Position numbers and translations under genes: made by a program. From Xylanibacter ruminicola Ga6B6 (GTDB lineage: Bacteria > Bacteroidota > Bacteroidia > Bacteroidales > Bacteroidaceae), in NCBI RefSeq assembly GCF_000687715.1, contig NZ_JHXD01000008.1, forward strand, positions 54,174 through 118,173: 64,000 nucleotides of DNA, given 5' to 3'. The notes beneath the pieces are model-generated. The model was not told the origin of the DNA. It ran no database searches and saw only the letters and a list, made by a program, of their open reading frames with translations. How positions within the stretch are numbered: the first letter of the stretch is position 1; every line of letters begins with the position of its first letter. This document shows, one piece after another, positions 16,056 to 25,177 of this stretch.

Positions 16056-17309
16056 ATGAAACTACTAAAACTACTATTCGCAGCTACCCTACCACTTCTG
16101 AGCACGAGTAATACTTTTGCTCAGAAGTACGTAGGTGGCGATATCTCCATGCTACCCAAATACGAAGAGGCTGGCGTGGCATATAAAGACCAATCAGGTA
16201 ATACAGTAACTGATGTGCTGGCATTCTTTAAGCAAGAAGGCCTAAACGCTATGCGTGTGCGCTTGTTTGTCGACCCGAGCAAGGACAACGACAAGGCCGT
16301 ATGCCAGGACCTGGAGTATGTAAAAGCCTTAGGCAAGCGCATTAAAGACGCAGGCTTAAAACTGTTGCTCGACTTTCACTATAGCGACACCTGGGCTGAT
16401 CCTGGCAAACAGTGGACACCCGATGCGTGGAAATCGCTTTCTGATGAGCAACTGAACACCAAGATTTACGAGTACACCAAGGATTGCTTGGAGCAGTTGA
16501 CAGCCGCAGGGGCAACACCCGACTTTATCCAAACAGGCAATGAAATCTCGTTTGGCATGCTATGGGGCACCAAAGCTGTAGCTGATGGCAATAGCACCAA
16601 TCGCTGCTATATCAATTCCCCCGCAGCTAACTGGGCACGCTTTATCGCCTTACTAAAACAGGCTGGCAAGGCTTGTCGCGAGGTATGTCCCGAGGCTAGA
16701 ATCATTATCCATAGCGAACGTACACCTGATACCGATGTGCTTGCAGATTTCTTCGACCGTATGAAGACAGCCTCGCTCGATTTTGATATCATTGGCCTGA
16801 GCTACTACCCCGCCTATCATGGCGATCTGAACCAACTCGAAGCGGCCATCACAACCTTGGAGGACAAGAATTATGATAAGGATATCATGGTGGTAGAAAC
16901 TGGCTACAGCTATGCATGGCCATTATCCGAAACCACATTTGATTATACTGCCACATACGAATACAGCGAAGAAGGCCAGCAACAGTTTACTGCCGACCTT
17001 GTGAGCCAGCTGAACAAGCACGAATCAGTAAAGGGCCTGTTCTGGTGGTGGATGGAAGATAACGGAGAAAAAGGTGTTACTGATGGTTGGTGGAACGCAG
17101 CCTTATACAATCACAAAACAGGACAACCCTACGCAGCCTTCTATGAGCTGAAGAACTTTGCCAACAGCAGTACCGGCATACAAGGTGTTAAGAATGGTAG
17201 ATGCAAGGATTGTGCATGGTATTCGATGGATGGGAGGCGACTATCCAGCACGCCATCCAAAAGCGGTATATACATCAAGGATAAACAAAAAGTAGCTTTT
17301 CGCAAATAG
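16056..17309 (+). CDS. GH53 endo-beta-1,4-galactanase
   Basis: Secreted arabinogalactan endo-1,4-beta-galactosidase that cleaves galactan side chains of pectin. A signal peptide (cleavage near 22, NTFAQ) is followed by a TIM barrel of family 53: GGDISMLPKYEEAG, GLNAMRVRLFVDP, LLLDFHYSDTWADPGKQ, the acid/base glutamate in QTGNEISFGMLWG and the nucleophile glutamate in VVETGYSYAWP. The last 30 residues carry a short tail with YSMDGRRL and GIYIKDKQKVA, also found in the CotH protein of the PUL. No SusCD pair is adjacent. Confidence 0.92.
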   Translation: MKLLKLLFAATLPLLSTSNTFAQKYVGGDISMLPKYEEAGVAYKDQSGNTVTDVLAFFKQEGLNAMRVRLFVDPSKDNDKAVCQDLEYVKALGKRIKDAGLKLLLDFHYSDTWADPGKQWTPDAWKSLSDEQLNTKIYEYTKDCLEQLTAAGATPDFIQTGNEISFGMLWGTKAVADGNSTNRCYINSPAANWARFIALLKQAGKACREVCPEARIIIHSERTPDTDVLADFFDRMKTASLDFDIIGLSYYPAYHGDLNQLEAAITTLEDKNYDKDIMVVETGYSYAWPLSETTFDYTATYEYSEEGQQQFTADLVSQLNKHESVKGLFWWWMEDNGEKGVTDGWWNAALYNHKTGQPYAAFYELKNFANSSTGIQGVKNGRCKDCAWYSMDGRRLSSTPSKSGIYIKDKQKVAFRK

Positions 17310-17321
17310 AAAAGCTACTTT
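17289..17321. terminator. Bidirectional terminator, GH53 / TolC
   Basis: A perfect 13-bp inverted repeat (17289-17301 with 17309-17321, around a 7-base loop) overlaps the GH53 stop codon, with A-rich DNA before it and T-rich DNA after it. It separates two convergent transcription units and can serve both. Confidence 0.75.
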
Positions 17322-17334
17322 CTGTTTTTATGCT

Positions 17335-18669
17335 TTAGAAGTTCAACTCCTTACCTCGATAGAACTCTAGCAAGGCTTGCTGATAGAGATTCTCGTAACG
17401 GGCCTGAACCAGATCCGACTCTGATTTCATATAATTGTTCTTAGCCTCGTTAAACTCTGTGATGGTAGCTTTACCATTCTCGTACTTAGCCTGTACCAAT
17501 TCAAAGGCATCCTTCGAACTCTTAACAGCCTCAGCAGAGCTCTGAGTCTTGGTCTGCGCATTCAGGGCATTATAGTACACCTGCTGAATCTCCTTATACA
17601 GGGTTTTCTTGGTATTATCGAGCTGCAGTTGCTGATTAGCCTGATCTACACGTGCACTACGAATGCGATTTCGAGTAGAGAAACGATTAAAGATAGGCAC
17701 ACTCAGATTCAAGCCGATATACTGACTGAAGTTGTTCTCCAACTGCTTACCCAAGCCATCCGACTTGAGACCCGAAGTGGTGTAATAGTTAGTACCCACT
17801 CCGCCACTCAGCGAGAGTGTGGGATAGTAACCTGCCTGAGCAATCTTAATGCTATGAGCAGCACCCTTCAGTTTTAACTGCTGCGAGAGAATCTCAGGCT
17901 TGATACCAAGCGCCTCTGCATAAATTTCATCAGGGGTTACCAGATGTTCTGGAGATACTAGATTTTCTAGTTCTTCTGACGAGGGGCGAACTACAGCAAA
18001 GCCCTCAGGTGTATCAAGTTCCAGCAGTTGAGTAAGTGTCAGGACTGCCAAACGCATATTGTTATCAGCCTGAGTAGCAGTCAGCTTACTGTTGGCAAGA
18101 GTAGCTTTCTGCTGAGAGAGTTCAACACCACTGGCCTTACCATTATCAACAAAAGCCTGAAGTCGAGCCACCTGAGCAGAGTCGATGGCTATCTGGCGAT
18201 GAGCCACATCAGCCATCTCCATATCGTACAGAATCTGCACATAAGCCTGAGCCACCTGCATGCGGATATCGTTCTTAGCCTTCTCCAGATCAGCTGTAGC
18301 TGCTTCGAGATTCAGCTGATTCAGCTTAATCTGATTGGGAATCTCGAAACCTGTGAACAATGGCATACTAGCACCCAACTGCAGCGATGTGCTACTGGTA
18401 TTCTTGTTGGTATAGGTATTATCCATTGTCAAACCACGTCCGAACGAGAAGTTCTGACTTACACTACCGCTCAAATCTGGCAAACGCGAGTTCTTGGCAG
18501 TAGAGAGTTGAATTTCCTGCTGGCGGCACTGGTTCTGCTGCTGCTTAATGCCGATGTTATGCTCCACAGCATATTCGCAGCATTCACGCAAGCCCCATGC
18601 CTTCGACTGGGCTAACCCATCTAGAGAAACTAGAACAGCTAGCATTACTAGAAATAAAGTCTTTTTCAT
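17335..18669 (-). CDS. TolC family outer-membrane efflux protein
   Basis: A 444-aa outer-membrane channel subunit: signal peptide, then two outer membrane efflux protein repeats rich in long alpha-helices (for example IRMQVAQAYVQILYDMEMADVAHRQIAI and its second-half counterpart KTLYKEIQQVYYNALNAQT). It is the last gene of the nine-gene minus-strand operon and starts 6 bp after the adaptor, so it likely forms the exit duct for the MacB-like permeases. Two CTAG ladders lie inside its coding sequence, one encoding the signal-peptide core. Confidence 0.9.
   Translation of the reverse strand: MKKTLFLVMLAVLVSLDGLAQSKAWGLRECCEYAVEHNIGIKQQQNQCRQQEIQLSTAKNSRLPDLSGSVSQNFSFGRGLTMDNTYTNKNTSSTSLQLGASMPLFTGFEIPNQIKLNQLNLEAATADLEKAKNDIRMQVAQAYVQILYDMEMADVAHRQIAIDSAQVARLQAFVDNGKASGVELSQQKATLANSKLTATQADNNMRLAVLTLTQLLELDTPEGFAVVRPSSEELENLVSPEHLVTPDEIYAEALGIKPEILSQQLKLKGAAHSIKIAQAGYYPTLSLSGGVGTNYYTTSGLKSDGLGKQLENNFSQYIGLNLSVPIFNRFSTRNRIRSARVDQANQQLQLDNTKKTLYKEIQQVYYNALNAQTKTQSSAEAVKSSKDAFELVQAKYENGKATITEFNEAKNNYMKSESDLVQARYENLYQQALLEFYRGKELNF
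17949..17979. repeat. CTAG ladder inside tolC (degenerate)
   Basis: CTAG at 17958 and 17967 is flanked at the same 9-bp step by CTGG (17949) and CTGA (17976). In the gene's own frame each CTA is a leucine codon, giving Leu every third residue (LENLVSPEHL). Confidence 0.5.
18621..18651. repeat. CTAG ladder in the tolC signal-peptide region
   Basis: CTAG at 18621, 18630, 18639 and 18648, exactly 9 bp apart. On the coding strand the repeats read CTA-Gxx-xxx, so the hydrophobic core has a leucine every three residues (LVMLAVLVSLDG). Confidence 0.8.
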
Positions 18670-18675
18670 AATCGC

Positions 18676-19788
18676 TTACTTTTCTTTATCGTCTGCAATA
18701 ATCTCTGGGCCACGAACCTTATCCTTGGTTGTAACGCCCTTCTTAATCTCGATGTTCACACCGTCAGAGAGCCCTGTCTCCACATAGGTACGATCGTAGG
18801 TCTTGTTCTTGCCTGCGCCCTTGATGACATAAACAAAGGTGCTGTCGCCACTGAACTCGATGGCACTTTCGGGTACAGTCAGAACCTTATCGGCCTTAGC
18901 CAGCACAATCTCAGCATTGGCACTGTAACCTGCACGAATCTTACCACCCTCGCTAAGCTTTACAGCGGCCTTAATCTCAAACTGGTTAGTACCATTGCTC
19001 TCAACGGCCTTTGGCGATACGTACTCCAAGGCAGCATCAAACTTCAAGTCCTGCAGGGCACCGATAGTAATCTTCATGTTCATGCCGTTTACCAGCTGTC
19101 CAACCTCGGTCTCATCGATGTTACCACGGAAAATCAGGTCGTTCATATTTGCAACGGTGGCAATGGTGGTACCATCGTTGAAGGTATTCGAGAGGATTAC
19201 TGAGTTACCTACCTTTACAGGGATATCCAGAATCACACCACTGATAGTAGAACGGATAAGGGTAGAAGAAGCTTTGGCATTCGACTTTGACACACCATCG
19301 CGCACCACCTCGAGTGCATCCTGTGCAGCAATCTTCTCGTGCTTGGCCTGACTCAGGCTCATCTTAACCTTATCAAACTCATCGGCACTCACCAGCTTCT
19401 GGTTAAAGAGGTTCTGCTCGCGCTCGAAATCGGTCTGAGCCTGCTTCAGGTTGATCTCAGCCAGACGTACACGCATCTCAGCACTCGACAGCTGTGCCAT
19501 ATCGGGTATTACCTTTACCTTAGCAATCACATCGCCAGCGTTTACATAGTCGCCAGGCTCCTTCAGCAGTTCGCTGATGATACCAGAGATCTGAGGCTTG
19601 ATGTTAACCTCGTTACGAGGCTCGATCTTACCTGTGATAATGGTGGTTTTCTGGATGCTGTCGAGTTTTGGGGTGAACTCGTTGTAAACCACTTCCTTGG
19701 GTTGGCTCTTCTGCCACAGGAACACGAATGTTCCGATGAAAATCAGCGCTACGATAGCGGCGATAATCAGTTTGCTGTACTTTTTCAT
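18676..19788 (-). CDS. Periplasmic adaptor (MacA/RND type)
   Basis: A 370-aa membrane-fusion protein linking the inner-membrane permeases to TolC. One N-terminal membrane anchor (about 7-26) is followed by a split lipoyl domain (IKPQISGIISELLKEPGDYVNAGDVIAKV with a later ISGVILDIPVKVGNSV half), an alpha-hairpin between them (MRVRLAEINLKQAQTDFEREQNL...) and beta-barrel segments. Gene order (adaptor between MacB-like permeases and TolC) supports a MacAB-TolC-type assembly. Confidence 0.9.
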   Translation of the reverse strand: MKKYSKLIIAAIVALIFIGTFVFLWQKSQPKEVVYNEFTPKLDSIQKTTIITGKIEPRNEVNIKPQISGIISELLKEPGDYVNAGDVIAKVKVIPDMAQLSSAEMRVRLAEINLKQAQTDFEREQNLFNQKLVSADEFDKVKMSLSQAKHEKIAAQDALEVVRDGVSKSNAKASSTLIRSTISGVILDIPVKVGNSVILSNTFNDGTTIATVANMNDLIFRGNIDETEVGQLVNGMNMKITIGALQDLKFDAALEYVSPKAVESNGTNQFEIKAAVKLSEGGKIRAGYSANAEIVLAKADKVLTVPESAIEFSGDSTFVYVIKGAGKNKTYDRTYVETGLSDGVNIEIKKGVTTKDKVRGPEIIADDKEK

Positions 19789-19820
19789 ATTTTTATAGTT
19801 TTTATTTTGTTTCTAATTAA

Positions 19821-21065
19821 TTACTCATCTCGCATGGCATCAACAGGTTTAATGCTCATGGCTCTGGCTGCTGGGGCTAAGCCTGCCAGCACACCCAGCG
19901 TACTCACAACTACGGCACAGAATATTGCTGTCCAGAATCCTACCTGGAAGTGGGTCTGTATGATGCCATCCTCGGTATTTGCCATCTCCAGCATCTGCAG
20001 TATCATTACCGCGAACAGGATGCCACTCATACCCGCCACTAAGGTTAGCACAATACTCTCTGAAATAATCTGCGAGAGGATCATCTTGGGGGTGGCACCT
20101 ATGGCGCGGCGGATACCAATCTCGGTGGTACGCTCCTTAACGGTTACCATCATAATGTTCGACACACCGATTGCACCAGCCAACAGGGTTCCTAAACCTA
20201 CCAACCAAATCAGGATGTTTACGCCCTTAAACACATTACTAATCATCTGGAACATCAGCTCGGTATTAAACATGCCCACACCTTGTTCGTCGGTAGGATC
20301 GATATAATGGGCTCGAGCCACAGTTTCGCGCATACGGTCGGTAATCTTACTCATCAGCACGCCAGGGCGACCAACGGCAGCAATCATATCAACCGAGTTT
20401 CCGCGATTATAGGCAGCCTGCATTAGGGTAAGTGGCATGGTTATGCGCTCCTCGGCACGACCACCTAACGAAATACCACCCGATCGATAATCAACACCTA
20501 CCACCTCGTAGTAAGTAGAATCAACACGGATTTTCTTGCCGCAGGGGTCGCCACCTTCCTTAAACAGTTCCTTATATATCTTTTTACCAATCACACACAC
20601 CTTGCGCTGCTCGCGTACATCCATATCGTTTATGTAACGTCCGAAATACATCTTAGGTGTTTCAATCTTGGTCATCTCAGGTAGCGTACCTTGTATTCTG
20701 GGTGTAGTCTTCTGGTCGCCATAGTAGGCGGTCGAACCACGTCCCATCAGTACTGGTGCCACAGCATCCAGTTCAGGCACCTGCTGCTTCAGGCGTTCTA
20801 CATCCTTGTAATCCATATACCAGCTACGTCCCTTTTTAAAGCCTTTATAGGGCTTCGTAGTTTCCGATGCTCCCATCAGCACGGTGTTCTGCGCAAAGCC
20901 TTCGAAGTTGTTATACAGCATCTCCTTCATGCCTTGTCCGCCTCCCATCAATGCTACGAGCATAAACACGCCCCAGAACACACCGAATCCGGTGAGGAAC
21001 GAACGCGACTTATTGCGAGTCAGCGTATCGATGATTTCTCTGTAACTATCTATATCTATTCTCAT
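19821..21065 (-). CDS. MacB-like ABC permease
   Basis: A 414-aa FtsX/MacB-type permease without ATPase domain. The N-terminal helix (NKSRSFLTGFGVFWGVFMLVALMGGGQG) precedes a large periplasmic MacB_PCD domain (about 45-270). Three C-terminal membrane helices follow; the first carries LIWLVGLGTLLAGAIGVSNIMMVTVKERTTEIGIRRAIGA, the family hallmark. It is paired with the next permease, probably as a heterodimer using the ATPase at 22394-23113. MacB-type pumps transmit force to the periplasm rather than moving substrate through the membrane. Confidence 0.9.
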   Translation of the reverse strand: MRIDIDSYREIIDTLTRNKSRSFLTGFGVFWGVFMLVALMGGGQGMKEMLYNNFEGFAQNTVLMGASETTKPYKGFKKGRSWYMDYKDVERLKQQVPELDAVAPVLMGRGSTAYYGDQKTTPRIQGTLPEMTKIETPKMYFGRYINDMDVREQRKVCVIGKKIYKELFKEGGDPCGKKIRVDSTYYEVVGVDYRSGGISLGGRAEERITMPLTLMQAAYNRGNSVDMIAAVGRPGVLMSKITDRMRETVARAHYIDPTDEQGVGMFNTELMFQMISNVFKGVNILIWLVGLGTLLAGAIGVSNIMMVTVKERTTEIGIRRAIGATPKMILSQIISESIVLTLVAGMSGILFAVMILQMLEMANTEDGIIQTHFQVGFWTAIFCAVVVSTLGVLAGLAPAARAMSIKPVDAMRDE

Positions 21066-21071
21066 AATTAT

Positions 21072-21102
21072 CTAGTATTTCTAGTGATTCTAGTATGTCT
21101 AG
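21072..21102. repeat. CTAG ladder between the two permease genes
   Basis: CTAG at 21072, 21081, 21090 and 21099, exactly 9 bp apart. They fill the 33-bp spacer; the last contains the TAG stop codon of the upstream permease. Confidence 0.8.
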
Positions 21103-22355
21103 TCGGCGCGAAGCGCTTCAATAGGACGAATACGGCTTGCTTTATAGGCAGGGATGAGTCCTGCGATAGTACCAGCTATCACCATCACCAGCGTGGCCTC
21201 GATACATACATCCAGTCCTACTGTAGGATCAACAAACAGGGTTATCTTCTCCACACCCAGGTCGGTCACCTCGTGACCCAGTGTGGCATCCATATACTCG
21301 TTGGCAAATATGCCGAACAACATACCTAAGTAACCAAAGATGGTAGTGATAATCACACTCTCGATAATAATCAGTCGCAATATGCTCCAGGGCTTGGCAC
21401 CAATGGCCTTGCGGATGCCGAACTCGTGGGTACGCTCCTTAACGGTGATGAGCATGATGTTTGATACGCCCACGATACCACTTAGCAGTGTGAACAGTCC
21501 TATTACCCAGAGGAAAGTATGGATGATGTCGATACCAGTATTCATTTGCAGGCTCTGTGTATAGTTGTTCCATATCCAGATGGCACGCTTATCGTCGGGA
21601 TGAGCCTGATGTGCACCATTCAAACGTCTGCGATAGCCCTTTTCAAAGTCATCGTTTGCCTTATCGGTTTCCAGCCCGTGGAAGGTAAACTCAATGCTAC
21701 CTATGCTGGGTGTATTGGCACCATAGATGCTCTTGATGGTAGTGTACGACGAAAAAGAGTTACCCCACCCCTCGTTGTTACCTTTATAGATGCCAACTAC
21801 CTTAAACTGGATATCACCCACCTTCACATTCTTACCAAGCAGTGTCTTGTAATCCTTGGGCTCCAGCTCTTTAGCGTGACTATCGGCAAGCACCAGTACC
21901 TTACGACGCTCCTTCACGTCGATATCGTTGATGAATCGTCCACAAATCAGATGTGTTTTTACAATCTGGGTATGAACAGGCGTAACGCCTGCTATCTGAA
22001 TACTCTTATAATTCTCGCCGTTGGTTACTATGGCGGTGGTATAATAACAGGTTCCCACTTCGTCGACATTCTCAGTAAACTCAGTTTCTGTAGCTTCCAT
22101 ATCGTGCCTGTTCAGCTGAATGTAACGCCCCTCCTTCATTCCCTTATAGGGCATCGTGGTGCGTCCCCCATCCACCTCCATCGAATTGGTCAGGTAGTCG
22201 CTGTTCATCTTCATAGTGGCATTAATGAGGCCGTTTCCAGCTCCAAGCAGCACGATGATCATAAAGATGCCCCACGCCACAGCAAATCCTGTGAGCGTAG
22301 TACGCAGCTTATTGCGCCGTGCCGTTTGCCATATTTCTGTTAGTATATCATGCAT
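21099..22355 (-). CDS. MacB-like ABC permease (second subunit)
   Basis: A 418-aa paralogue of the neighbouring permease with the same plan: N-terminal helix (NKLRTTLTGFAVAWGIFMIIVLLGAGNG), periplasmic MacB_PCD domain and three C-terminal helices including LWVIGLFTLLSGIVGVSNIMLITVKERTHEFGIRKAIGA. Its conserved core is recognisably similar to, but clearly diverged from, the other subunit. It lies between the cognate ATPase and the other permease. Confidence 0.9.
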   Translation of the reverse strand: MHDILTEIWQTARRNKLRTTLTGFAVAWGIFMIIVLLGAGNGLINATMKMNSDYLTNSMEVDGGRTTMPYKGMKEGRYIQLNRHDMEATETEFTENVDEVGTCYYTTAIVTNGENYKSIQIAGVTPVHTQIVKTHLICGRFINDIDVKERRKVLVLADSHAKELEPKDYKTLLGKNVKVGDIQFKVVGIYKGNNEGWGNSFSSYTTIKSIYGANTPSIGSIEFTFHGLETDKANDDFEKGYRRRLNGAHQAHPDDKRAIWIWNNYTQSLQMNTGIDIIHTFLWVIGLFTLLSGIVGVSNIMLITVKERTHEFGIRKAIGAKPWSILRLIIIESVIITTIFGYLGMLFGIFANEYMDATLGHEVTDLGVEKITLFVDPTVGLDVCIEATLVMVIAGTIAGLIPAYKASRIRPIEALRAD

Positions 22356-22361
22356 AATATT

Positions 22362-22392
22362 CTAGTTTTTCTAGCATATCAAGTATTCCTAG
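22362..22392. repeat. CTAG ladder between permease and ATPase genes
   Basis: CTAG at 22362, 22371 and 22389, with a degenerate CAAG at 22380, keeping the 9-bp step through the 38-bp gene spacer. Confidence 0.7.
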
Positions 22393-22393
22393 C

Positions 22394-23113
22394 TTATTTC
22401 ATTAAACCTCCGCTACCGAATGGCGATGCGTTATGGTCGAGGTTTTCCTCGATATTTCCGATAATGCCATCCTTAATGTGAACTATCTTATTAGTCTCAT
22501 TAGCCACACCGCTCTCGTGAGTTACCACAACGATGGTCATGCCATCCTCCTGATTCAGCTTCTTCAGCAACTGCATCACCTCCACAGATGTCTTCGAATC
22601 CAATGCACCCGTAGGCTCATCGGCCAGGATAATCTGTGGACGGGTGATGAGTGCTCTGGCTATTGCCACACGCTGTTTCTGTCCTCCCGACAGTTCGTTG
22701 GGGTAATGTTCGGCCCAATCGGCCAAGCCCAGCTTATCCAGATACTCCATCGCCATCTGGTGACGCTTTTTCCTGGATACCCCCTGATAGAATAATGGCA
22801 ACTCAACGTTTTCCACGGCGGTCTTGAAAGAGATGAGATTAAAGCTCTGGAAAATAAAACCTATCATCTTGTTGCGATACTCAGCGGCCTTACGCTCTGA
22901 GAGGTTCCAGATGGGAGTTCCGGCGAGCTCGTAGCTCCCACTGTCGTAGTTATCCAGAATACCTAAGATATTCAGCAGTGTACTCTTACCTGAGCCCGAA
23001 GCACCCATGATGCTGACGAACTCACCCTTTTCAATATCGAGCGAGATACCCTTCAGCACATGTAGTGGCTGGGCACCCTGATAGGTTTTGTTGATGTCTT
23101 TTAAATGTATCAT
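22394..23113 (-). CDS. MacB/LolD-type ABC transporter ATPase
   Basis: A 239-aa ATPase that powers the adjacent MacB-like permeases, equivalent to YtrE in Bacillus. Complete motifs: Walker [13 protein letters not shown]-loop IFQSFNL, signature [15 protein letters not shown], Walker [13 protein letters not shown] and switch histidine in VVTHE. The length is normal. It begins 42 bp after the GntR gene. Confidence 0.93.
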   Translation of the reverse strand: MIHLKDINKTYQGAQPLHVLKGISLDIEKGEFVSIMGASGSGKSTLLNILGILDNYDSGSYELAGTPIWNLSERKAAEYRNKMIGFIFQSFNLISFKTAVENVELPLFYQGVSRKKRHQMAMEYLDKLGLADWAEHYPNELSGGQKQRVAIARALITRPQIILADEPTGALDSKTSVEVMQLLKKLNQEDGMTIVVVTHESGVANETNKIVHIKDGIIGNIEENLDHNASPFGSGGLMK

Positions 23114-23154
23114 TGTTATTTTTACCTTAGTTGATTTTTACAGTTTGACGTAGC

Positions 23155-23517
23155 TTACTCGCCAAAAGTTGCATCATACGCATTTTTAACATCCTCTAAC
23201 GTGATGCCTAACAGCTGCATCTGACGGAACAGCTCTGGCAGTCGTTCTTTCATAAACTCCTGCTTGCGCGCCTTCAGAATCTGATTCTTTGCACCTGGTG
23301 TTACAAAGTAACCCAGTCCACGCTTGTTGTAGATGATTTCCTCGCGAGCCAACTGTTCGTAGGCTTTTACAGCGGTATTAGTGTTCACCTCGAGCAACAC
23401 GGCATACTCACGTACGCTGGGGATGCGATCATCGTCTTTATATACACCCGAGAGAATCTCCTCGCAAAGGCGATCGGCCATCTGAATGTAAATCGGTTTA
23501 TCATTTGTAAAAGTCAT
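23155..23517 (-). CDS. GntR-family regulator, YtrA subfamily
   Basis: A 120-aa transcriptional regulator. An N-terminal winged helix (PIYIQMADRLCEEILSGVYKDDDRIPSVREYAVLLEVNTNTAVKAYEQLAREEIIYNKRGLGYFV) is followed by only about 45 helical residues, the short dimerisation tail that defines the YtrA subfamily; no ligand domain is present. Its gene overlaps the preceding membrane-protein gene by 17 bp. In Bacillus, YtrA represses its own ABC operon until cell-wall antibiotics appear. A candidate operator lies on the operon promoter at 26032-26055. Confidence 0.9.
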   Translation of the reverse strand: MTFTNDKPIYIQMADRLCEEILSGVYKDDDRIPSVREYAVLLEVNTNTAVKAYEQLAREEIIYNKRGLGYFVTPGAKNQILKARKQEFMKERLPELFRQMQLLGITLEDVKNAYDATFGE

Positions 23518-24349
23518 AATTCATCCACTTATTAGTAATTAACTCAAATCCTTTGAAGATACGGAACGATGCCCAATAATTTACTACAGAGAAAACGGCA
23601 CAGAATGCTATAAGTACATAGGTCATAGTGCCAACACTTTCATCCATCACGCCTGCTACATAATAAGTATGGAACATGTATCCGCCATGATGACGCATAA
23701 ACCATACAAATGCTGTAATACCTGCCACCAGCACAACGCTGCTAACAACAAATGCATACTTGCGGAACAGTGTACCACCAAGGGTGTAGAAAGAGTGCAC
23801 CCAAGTAAGACCGCAAACCAGTAATGCCCAACCTGCCATACGATAGCCCAAAGTGTGATGCGCAGCTATGCCATCAAACTTCATGTGCTCTATAAGTTCT
23901 GTGAAAACGAACGAATTCCACGAATCACCATAGAACAGGGCACGGAACACTACACGCAGCGTATCGCCTACGATAAACGACAGGTGCATCATCACGAATC
24001 CTGATACGGTAGCAAAAACGGTTGCTGCCAAAAACTTCTCAAGATTGGTAGCTGGCAGCATCAGGAATGCCTGGCGACGTGGTTTCTTATCCAGCTCAAC
24101 AAACAGGTTGCAAATACCTACCACTACACCTATTATAATGTAAACCACAAAGAATCCACCCAAAATGCCTGTAGTATGAGTCTCCTGTGGCGTGGTAGTT
24201 TGTATCATAGCGCGCACCATCAACTCGCCCATAGCAACACCCAGTGTGAGTCCCAAGGTCCACATCAGCAATGAGCGGAAGTTTACGCTAATCATCCAGC
24301 GCAGAGCCTTTCCAAATCTATTAATATCGAAACTATTCATAACCTTCAA
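23501..24349 (-). CDS. Multi-pass membrane protein, YtrC/D-like position
   Basis: A 282-aa protein with about six hydrophobic segments (around 15-38, 48-70, 98-125, 175-190, 205-225 and 240-262). It shares style and the phrase LMLPATNLEKFLAATVF with the neighbour at 24346 (LLLPASNFEKYLMRYAT), so the two are paralogues. They probably form the permease served by the ATPase at 25178-25993. Its start overlaps the upstream gene by 4 bp (ATGA), indicating translational coupling. The substrate is unknown. Confidence 0.75.
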   Translation of the reverse strand: MKVMNSFDINRFGKALRWMISVNFRSLLMWTLGLTLGVAMGELMVRAMIQTTTPQETHTTGILGGFFVVYIIIGVVVGICNLFVELDKKPRRQAFLMLPATNLEKFLAATVFATVSGFVMMHLSFIVGDTLRVVFRALFYGDSWNSFVFTELIEHMKFDGIAAHHTLGYRMAGWALLVCGLTWVHSFYTLGGTLFRKYAFVVSSVVLVAGITAFVWFMRHHGGYMFHTYYVAGVMDESVGTMTYVLIAFCAVFSVVNYWASFRIFKGFELITNKWMNYDFYK

Positions 24350-25152
24350 ATGTTTACAAATTTACCAATGTTCTGAGTTCTGCAAAAGATCTTGTACGAC
24401 AGCCAGTAGTTAACAATACCCCAAATACCGTAAACTGCATCAGAGATATAAAGCAGCGTAATAGCATCACCGTGAATCATATCAAACTGATTTTCGTAAG
24501 AAATAGGGAACAACCATGTTTGTACCATCGACAAGAAGATGAGCACCAATAAGGTGAGAATCCACGAGTACTTGTGCGAACGGAAGAAGGTGGCACCAAG
24601 GGCGAAACACGACTGAAACCAAAGAAACAAAATAATCAGGGCATTAATAACCGTAACCTTCTTTGAGCCAATGGCTTCCCAATTAACTGTGAAAGGATTT
24701 AAGCGACCGAACAGAGCGCCTGTTACAAACTGCGGATTGTTACCTATCAGCCAGTTAAAAACATACTGCACCAAGTCGGCACCAAAGTAAGCTACAACTA
24801 TAACACCCATTACAAATATCCAAGTGGCGTAGCGCATCAGGTACTTCTCGAAATTCGAGGCTGGCAACAGCAGCAAGGCCTGTCTGTCGTACTTGCCCTT
24901 CATACTGTTGAACATCATCGATGGTCCCACTGCTATCTGAAAGAAAAACAGCATTACCACAAGCACACAACAAGGCTTATAGCCTGTATCAGCACCTTTC
25001 AGCCAGTAAAAGCTGGTGGTAAAAAACAGGAACAGCAGCGTAAGCAGCACAAACATCTGGAGCAGCGTGCGCATGTAGAAGCTCTTGTCGTTAGTGAGCG
25101 ACCAGCGAGCCACCTTAGCAAACCTATGTATATCAAACTGTATCATAACCAA
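24346..25152 (-). CDS. Multi-pass membrane protein, YtrC/D-like position (paralogue)
   Basis: A 268-aa paralogue of the next gene, with about six hydrophobic segments and the shared LLLPASNFEKYLMRYATWIF block. It lies between the first ABC ATPase and its paralogue. A two-permease, one-ATPase exporter is inferred from gene order. The protein family was not recognised beyond this. Confidence 0.75.
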   Translation of the reverse strand: MVMIQFDIHRFAKVARWSLTNDKSFYMRTLLQMFVLLTLLFLFFTTSFYWLKGADTGYKPCCVLVVMLFFFQIAVGPSMMFNSMKGKYDRQALLLLPASNFEKYLMRYATWIFVMGVIVVAYFGADLVQYVFNWLIGNNPQFVTGALFGRLNPFTVNWEAIGSKKVTVINALIILFLWFQSCFALGATFFRSHKYSWILTLLVLIFLSMVQTWLFPISYENQFDMIHGDAITLLYISDAVYGIWGIVNYWLSYKIFCRTQNIGKFVNI

Positions 25153-25177
25153 ATTATGCTTCTTATGTTCCTTTTAT

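Noticed and set aside
19339..20307. 322-codon plus-strand frame over the adaptor and permease genes
   Set aside because: It spans two real genes on the other strand and the spacer between them; no family features.
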